Positions 21,089-24,649 of a stretch of 24,649 bases of DNA are shown piece after piece. Within the stretch, counting starts at the first letter, position 1, and every line of letters begins with the position of its first letter. Source of the stretch: CAYIFA01 sp964362625 (GTDB taxonomy: Bacteria > Patescibacteriota > Minisyncoccia > 1-14-0-10-42-19); assembly GCA_964362625.1 (NCBI GenBank), contig CAYIFA010000008.1, positions 1-24,649 on the forward strand, given 5' to 3'. The position numbers and the translations under genes were made by a program. The notes below the pieces were generated by a model that had not been told where the DNA came from, did not search any database, and saw only the letters and a list, made by a program, of their open reading frames with translations.

Positions 21089-22153
21089 ATGAAAGAATAC
21101 TCCAAAGAACTGGCCGATTTGCTTTTAATCGCAGGAAAGGAGGGAGCATCTGATTTGCATATTACCGTGGGGCGCCAGCCGACACTGCGCATTTCCGGGG
21201 AGCTGATTCGTTTGCAAAAAAAGCAAGTTCTGACTCCGGAGGATTCCCGAGGATTGATTTATGCCATGTTAACCGATGATCAGCAAAAACGTTTGGAAGA
21301 AAACCAGGAACTGGATTTTTCCTATACTTACGAAGATAAAATTCGTTTTAGGGTCAACGCTTTTTATCAGCGCGGATTTTTGGGCGCGGCTTTGCGCCTT
21401 ATCCCGGTAAACATTCGAACGCTGGAAGAATTAAGTATTCCTCCGGAATTAGCTAGTTTTGCTTTGAAAGAGCAAGGATTTTTTCTGGTGGTGGGACCTA
21501 CCGGACATGGTAAGACCACGACCTTAGCCGCGTTGGTTGATATAGTCAACCGTGAGCGAACCGAGCATATCATAACCGTTGAGGATCCTATTGAATATAT
21601 ATTCACCCCGGACAGGTCCATAATTGATCAACGGGAAGTGCGCACCGATACAAAAACCTTTCACGACGCGCTAAGGTCAATGTTTCGCGAGGACATAAAT
21701 GTCGCGATGATTGGCGAGATGCGCGATCCGGAAACGATCTCCGCGGCGGTAACTGCCGCCGAAACCGGCCACCTTATTCTTTCGTCGTTGCATACCAACA
21801 ACGCCGCTCAAACCATTGACCGCATTATCGATTCTTTCGCGGCTGATCAGCAGTCGCAAATCCGCGCTCAACTGGCCAGCTCTTTAATTGGGATTTTTTC
21901 CCAGCGCTTGATCCCGAGAATTTCCGGCGGCCGGATTCCGGCTTATGAATTGCTTATTTCTAACGTTGCGATCAGGAATCTGATCCGCGAAAACAAAATC
22001 CACGAAATTGATTTGGTCATTGAAACTAGCTCAGGTGAAGGCATGGTAAGTCTCAACCAGTCGCTTTTGGACTTGGTGCGCAAGGGCGAAATAGCCATGG
22101 ATAGCGCGAGAATGTATTCGTTAAATCCGAAATCTTTAGAAATGCAGCTGTAA
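21089..22153 (+). CDS. pilT: Type IV pilus retraction ATPase PilT
   Basis: Protein of 354 aa. It begins with the PilT/PilU-type PAS-like domain: LLLIAGKEGASDLHITVGRQ, then PTLRISGEL. Walker A is GPTGHGKTTT (136-145), with His in the variable position. The Asp box is TVEDPIEYIF, Walker B and His box FREDINVAMIGEMRDPETIS, and ILSSLHTNNA follows. The retraction-specific C-terminal motif is AIRNLIRENKIHEI (the family's AIrNLIRe.K.hQi). It depolymerises the pilus, giving the pulling force for twitching or DNA uptake. It is separated from pilB by 80 nt, the largest gap in the first pil operon, which holds the possible pseudoknot; pilC follows one base after its stop. Confidence 0.96.
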   Translation: MKEYSKELADLLLIAGKEGASDLHITVGRQPTLRISGELIRLQKKQVLTPEDSRGLIYAMLTDDQQKRLEENQELDFSYTYEDKIRFRVNAFYQRGFLGAALRLIPVNIRTLEELSIPPELASFALKEQGFFLVVGPTGHGKTTTLAALVDIVNRERTEHIITVEDPIEYIFTPDRSIIDQREVRTDTKTFHDALRSMFREDINVAMIGEMRDPETISAAVTAAETGHLILSSLHTNNAAQTIDRIIDSFAADQQSQIRAQLASSLIGIFSQRLIPRISGGRIPAYELLISNVAIRNLIRENKIHEIDLVIETSSGEGMVSLNQSLLDLVRKGEIAMDSARMYSLNPKSLEMQL

Positions 22154-22154
22154 A

Positions 22155-23363
22155 ATGCTCTATAAATATACCGCCAAAACTCCGGAAGGAGAAGCTCGTG
22201 AAGGTACCGTAGACGCGCCAACTACTGATTTGGCCATCGCTTCTTTGCAGCGGCGTAATATGATAATAGTTTCTTTGCGCCCGGAAGGAGCGGATATTCC
22301 TTTTTACAAAAAAGGGATCAAATTATTTGAACACGTAAAACACCGCGATGTCGCAATATTATCTCGCCAGCTCTCCACCTTATTTGAGGCCAAAGTTCCG
22401 GTGGTGGATTCGTTCAAGATTTTGTCCTCGGAAGCGCCGTCGCCGTTATTACGCAAGCACTTAGGTGAAGTACTGGAGGATATCCAAGGCGGGCTTTCGA
22501 TGTCTGCGGCAATGGCTCGCCATCCAGATGTTTTTTCCAATTTTTACATAAATATGGTGCGGGCCGGAGAAGAATCCGGTAAACTAGAACAAGTATTTTC
22601 TTATCTTGCCGCGTTTGAAGAGCGGAGCTACCAACTCGCAAATAAGGTGAGGAATGCCATGATTTACCCGGCATTTATTTTCGGAGCATTCATTTTGGTT
22701 ATGGTGTTGATGCTTACCACTGTGATACCGCGGCTTACCGATTTGCTCAAAGAAGCAAGCCAGGATATCCCAGTTTACACCCGGATAGTTATCTTTGCTT
22801 CAGATACCTTAACTAATTACGGATTTTTTATTTTAGCCGGTTTTATAATTCTGATAATTTTTGGGTGGCGTTATTCACGGGGAGAGACCGGTAAGATGGT
22901 TATCGCCCGAGGCCGATTGGCAGCGCCGATTTTTGGCGGTCTTTATCAAAAGCTATACCTTTCCCGTTTTGCCGATACCTTGCAGACGCTCATCGCCGGG
23001 GGAGTGCCGGTGGTGCGGGCATTAGAGATCTCTGCGGATGTGGTCGGTAATGCAGTTTACGCGGCTATTATTAATGACGCTTTAGAAGGAGTGCGGGCTG
23101 GCGCGTCTATATCTGATACATTAGTTCGCTATCCGGACATACCGGCTTTTGTTTCCCAAATGATAAGAATAGGCGAGGAAACCGGCAAGTTGGATTTCAT
23201 TCTCCAAACTACTGCTAGATTTTATCGCCAGGAAGTTGATGGTACGGTAGATAATCTTATAAATTTGATTGAGCCGATTATGATTTTGATACTGGGCGGC
23301 GGCGTTGGAGTTTTGGTCGCGTCAATTCTTATACCAATATACAATATTTCGTCCAGTATTTGA
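22155..23363 (+). CDS. pilC: Type IV pilus inner-membrane platform protein PilC
   Basis: Protein of 402 aa with two T2SSF domains. The start, MLYKYTAKTPEGEAREGTVD, is typical of PilC/GspF ('y.Y.a....G....G.v.a'). Domain 1 holds LSRQLSTLFEAKVPVVDSFK and NMVRAGEESGKLEQVFSYLA, followed by a membrane helix AFIFGAFILVMVLMLTTVIP. Another helix is FILAGFIILIIFGW. Domain 2 repeats the pattern with RFADTLQTLIAGGVPVVRAL and QMIRIGEETGKLDFILQTTA, and the last helix is MILILGGGVGVLVASILIPI. PilC is the inner-membrane hub rotated or shifted by PilB/PilT during pilin loading and removal. It ends the first pil transcript; a hairpin terminator follows. Confidence 0.95.
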   Translation: MLYKYTAKTPEGEAREGTVDAPTTDLAIASLQRRNMIIVSLRPEGADIPFYKKGIKLFEHVKHRDVAILSRQLSTLFEAKVPVVDSFKILSSEAPSPLLRKHLGEVLEDIQGGLSMSAAMARHPDVFSNFYINMVRAGEESGKLEQVFSYLAAFEERSYQLANKVRNAMIYPAFIFGAFILVMVLMLTTVIPRLTDLLKEASQDIPVYTRIVIFASDTLTNYGFFILAGFIILIIFGWRYSRGETGKMVIARGRLAAPIFGGLYQKLYLSRFADTLQTLIAGGVPVVRALEISADVVGNAVYAAIINDALEGVRAGASISDTLVRYPDIPAFVSQMIRIGEETGKLDFILQTTARFYRQEVDGTVDNLINLIEPIMILILGGGVGVLVASILIPIYNISSSI

Positions 23364-23364
23364 A

Positions 23365-23408
23365 CCACGCGAAGTTCCGGCTAAGCCGGAGCGAAGTGGG
23401 GTAGTTTT
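23365..23408 (+). terminator. Probable terminator after pilC
   Basis: TCCGGC (23376-23381) and GCCGGA (23385-23390) form a 6-bp stem with a TAA loop. Outside it CCAC (23365-23368) can pair with GTGG (23396-23399). GTAGTTTTCC follows (23401-23410). The stem is 2 nt after the pilC stop and is followed by a separate promoter, which supports a transcript boundary here. Confidence 0.6.
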
Positions 23409-23425
23409 CCACACATTGCATTTTG

Positions 23426-23459
23426 GCCAATTGGCAATTTTCCAGGCATTTTTTATAAT
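23426..23459 (+). promoter_or_regulatory. Strong pilin promoter with palindrome on the -35
   Basis: TTGGCA (23431-23436), exactly 17 nt, then TATAAT (23454-23459): the best-formed promoter in the window. The start would be near 23466, leaving a leader of about 82 nt. A perfect 10-bp palindrome GCCAATTGGC (23426-23435) overlaps the -35, a possible operator. A second palindrome, ACGCTAGCGT (23512-23521), lies in the leader. Pilin genes generally need more product than assembly genes, which fits a separate strong promoter. Confidence 0.7.
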
Positions 23460-23547
23460 TAATCTATAAACGTTTAAGCGGATCAGGTCGATAAAACGCC
23501 AATAACGTTATACGCTAGCGTGTAAAATTATTAAAAATCAATTATTT

Positions 23548-24006
23548 ATGAATATTATTAAAAAATTCAATAGAAATCGTGGTTTCACCTTAATTGAGCT
23601 TTTGGTGGTTATCGCCATTATCGCCATGCTTGCTTCCGTGGTTTTGGCTTCGCTAAATACCGCCCGCCAAAAAGGCCGGGATGCCAAGCGCATTGCTGAC
23701 TTAAAGCAGGTTCAGTTGGCCTTGGAACTTTATTTTGACGCGAATAGCACATATCCTACCGGAGACACCACCAATACTAGAATACCGGCCACACTTGTAA
23801 CAGGCGGATTCCTTGGGGCTATACCCCTTGATCCAGTAGCCGCTGGAGTGTATGTATATCAGCTATGCACCGCAGTGACACAATATTGTATGAATGCGAC
23901 GCTTGAAGATGCGCAGAACCCGGCCCTCGATGCTGACAACGATACTGCGAACGTAGCTGGATGCACTTGCGCAGTAGCCGATCCTGTTTTTAACGTCAGA
24001 CCATAA
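23548..24006 (+). CDS. Type IV pilin, probable major pilin
   Basis: Protein of 152 aa with a class III signal: the short basic leader MNIIKKFNRNRG, cleavage after Gly12, mature start FTLIELLVVIAIIAMLASVV with Glu at +5, the N-methylation and assembly signature. Next is the amphipathic helix RQKGRDAKRIADLKQVQLAL and ELYFDANSTYPTG, a pattern shared with GspG-like pilins and the next gene. The globular head carries four cysteines (QLC, QYC, GCTC) and an Asp/Asn-rich loop (ALDADNDTAN), which could form disulfides and perhaps bind a cation; that is inference. It is the first gene after the strong promoter at 23431-23459. No SD is seen. Confidence 0.92.
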   Translation: MNIIKKFNRNRGFTLIELLVVIAIIAMLASVVLASLNTARQKGRDAKRIADLKQVQLALELYFDANSTYPTGDTTNTRIPATLVTGGFLGAIPLDPVAAGVYVYQLCTAVTQYCMNATLEDAQNPALDADNDTANVAGCTCAVADPVFNVRP

Positions 24007-24012
24007 AGGATT

Positions 24013-24552
24013 TTGCCAATCCCGAAAATAATTCCCAAAAAATTCGGGTTTACCCCGTTAGAAAACGCGAGACGCGAATCTCCGTCATTTCTAACGGGAT
24101 TTACCTTGGTGGAAATCCTGGTGGTTATTAGCATAATCGGGATTTTGGCTTCGATACTGGTCGCGTCTACTGTTATAGTTCGTAAAAAAAGCCGGGACGC
24201 CAGACGTGTAATAAATATCAGCCAAATGCAGAAAGCGCTAGACTTGTATTTTGACGCCAACAGTTCTTATCCGGTGGGGATCGACGCGGCGGGGTTGGAC
24301 CAAATAATGACTGCCGGTTTTATGCCGCTGATCCAGACTGATCCGTTCACCGGAAATTCTTACAGGTATAACGTGGTTCCGACGACGTGCACTCTAGGAT
24401 GCACCAATTACCACATGGGCGCCAACTTGGAGGAAGCGACGAATCCGTCTTTGTCTTCGGATCACGATGGCACTGATGGATTTAACGGCGTTAATGGGAC
24501 TTGCGAGTCCTCCACCGGAGATGATTTGTGTTATGATGTAGCGGCTAGATGA
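24013..24552 (+). CDS. Second type IV pilin with insertion at the prepilin site
   Basis: Protein of 179 aa from a TTG (24013), 2 nt after AGGA (24007-24010); no in-frame ATG precedes the pilin helix. The leader reads MPIPKIIPKKFG, then FTPLEN, then ARRESPSFLTG, then the true mature helix FTLVEILVVISIIGILASIL. GFT therefore occurs twice, 17 residues apart, because of the palindromic element at 24049-24105. Cleavage is expected at the second Gly, the one followed by the hydrophobic helix. The rest, RDARRVINISQMQKALDLYF and DANSSYPVG, is paralogous to the first pilin, as are the CTNYHMGANLEEATNPSL segment and an Asp-rich loop (SSDHDGTDGFNG). It is 6 nt after the first pilin and overlaps the peptidase start (ATGA). 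Confidence 0.88.
   Translation: MPIPKIIPKKFGFTPLENARRESPSFLTGFTLVEILVVISIIGILASILVASTVIVRKKSRDARRVINISQMQKALDLYFDANSSYPVGIDAAGLDQIMTAGFMPLIQTDPFTGNSYRYNVVPTTCTLGCTNYHMGANLEEATNPSLSSDHDGTDGFNGVNGTCESSTGDDLCYDVAAR
24049..24105 (+). repeat. In-frame palindromic element in the prepilin signal
   Basis: CCCGTTAGAAA (24054-24064) and TTTCTAACGGG (24088-24098) form a perfect 11-bp inverted repeat with 23 nt between. The 45 nt at 24055-24099 are flanked by direct repeats TTTACC (24049-24054 and 24100-24105). The extra DNA is 51 nt, exactly 17 codons. Removing it gives an uninterrupted GFTLVE pilin start. The direct repeat looks like a target-site duplication of the Phe-Thr codons at the peptidase site. 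Confidence 0.75.
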
Positions 24553-24649
24553 CGATGGAACAGGCATTCATATTCGTCCTCGGTCTTCTGTTTGGCAGTC
24601 TCGCCAATGTAATACTTTTACGCTTTAACACCGGCGAGTCGCTAGTATA
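24549..24649 (+). CDS. pilD: Prepilin peptidase PilD, N-terminal fragment
   Basis: It starts at the ATG at 24549 (a second ATG is at 24555), overlapping the pilin stop as ATGA, and runs off the right edge. The visible 33 residues include MTMEQAFIFVLGLLFGSLAN and VILLRFNTGESLV. This matches the A24 peptidase opening 'f...lGl..GSflNVvi.Rlp.geSiv', the first membrane helix and the cytosolic loop start. The enzyme cleaves the leaders of both pilins and methylates the new N-terminus. Leu-Ala replaces the usual Phe-Leu in GSFLNV. The catalytic aspartates lie outside the window. Confidence 0.85.
   Translation, partial: MTMEQAFIFVLGLLFGSLANVILLRFNTGESLV

Noticed and set aside
24013..24105. Doubled GFT in the second pilin as an assembly error
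   Set aside because: The extra DNA is a well-formed palindrome with flanking direct repeats and an exact multiple of three, which fits an inserted element better than a misassembly.

Overview
The window reads as a scaffold piece from a Candidate Phyla Radiation (Patescibacteria, Parcubacteria-like) bacterium. The supporting signs are small compact operons, core genes that mostly start without a Shine-Dalgarno (SD) sequence, a complete but minimal type IV pilus operon, a stand-alone ComFC, and an rpsF-ssb-rpsR operon facing recA. TGA ends several genes (hldA, pilC, the hydrolase/GT2 gene), so ordinary code 11 applies and not the TGA=Gly code of Gracilibacteria. The lineage is inferred from gene style, not from a tree. 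A run of 100 N (2271-2370) is a scaffold gap that truncates recA and rpsR.

Layout. 1-372: end of a toxin-antitoxin pair (partial antitoxin, RelE/ParE-like toxin). 384-859: a single hypothetical gene with its own promoter, an inverted repeat on the promoter, and a terminator. 932-3394: a membrane-anchored Ig-like protein and recA (+), facing rpsR, ssb and rpsF (-). 3462-4771: a 377-aa orphan gene with a strong promoter, a strong SD and a 13-bp-stem terminator. 4798-7878 (-): DedA-family protein, an alpha/beta-hydrolase fused to a GT2 glycosyltransferase, and YchF. 7900-9387 (+): phosphomannomutase/phosphoglucomutase. 9404-10414 (-): TrpS. 10403-10820: an extremely acidic 79-aa protein in its own promoter/terminator unit. 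10842-15678 (+): a sugar operon of GT4 glycosyltransferase, C-methyltransferase, cupin, GmhA, HldA and HldC, which points to ADP-heptose-type sugar synthesis. 15706-15908: tRNA-Ser(GCU) and two related GC-rich palindromes. 15913-16569 (-): ComFC. 16661-24649 (+): the pil operon pilM-N-O-P(like)-B-T-C, a terminator, a new promoter with two pilins, and the start of the prepilin peptidase gene.

How it fits together. The pilus genes plus ComFC and RecA form a DNA-uptake and recombination set: pilus assembly (PilB), retraction (PilT), inner-membrane platform (PilC, M, N, O), pilins, peptidase, cytosolic DNA handling. The sugar genes probably supply a surface glycan or glycosylated pilin/S-layer, since these cells are generally thought to lack LPS.

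Most unusual points: (1) the second pilin carries a 51-nt in-frame palindromic insertion exactly at its prepilin-peptidase site, with the GFT codons duplicated so that the site survives; (2) a possible H-type RNA pseudoknot abuts the pilT start codon; (3) two neighbouring palindromes are inverted relatives with a compensatory base-pair change; (4) three lone genes (452, 3590, 10470) have strong promoters and SDs, unlike the SD-less core genes around them; (5) PilB has lost one Cys from each half of the usual tetra-Cys motif.
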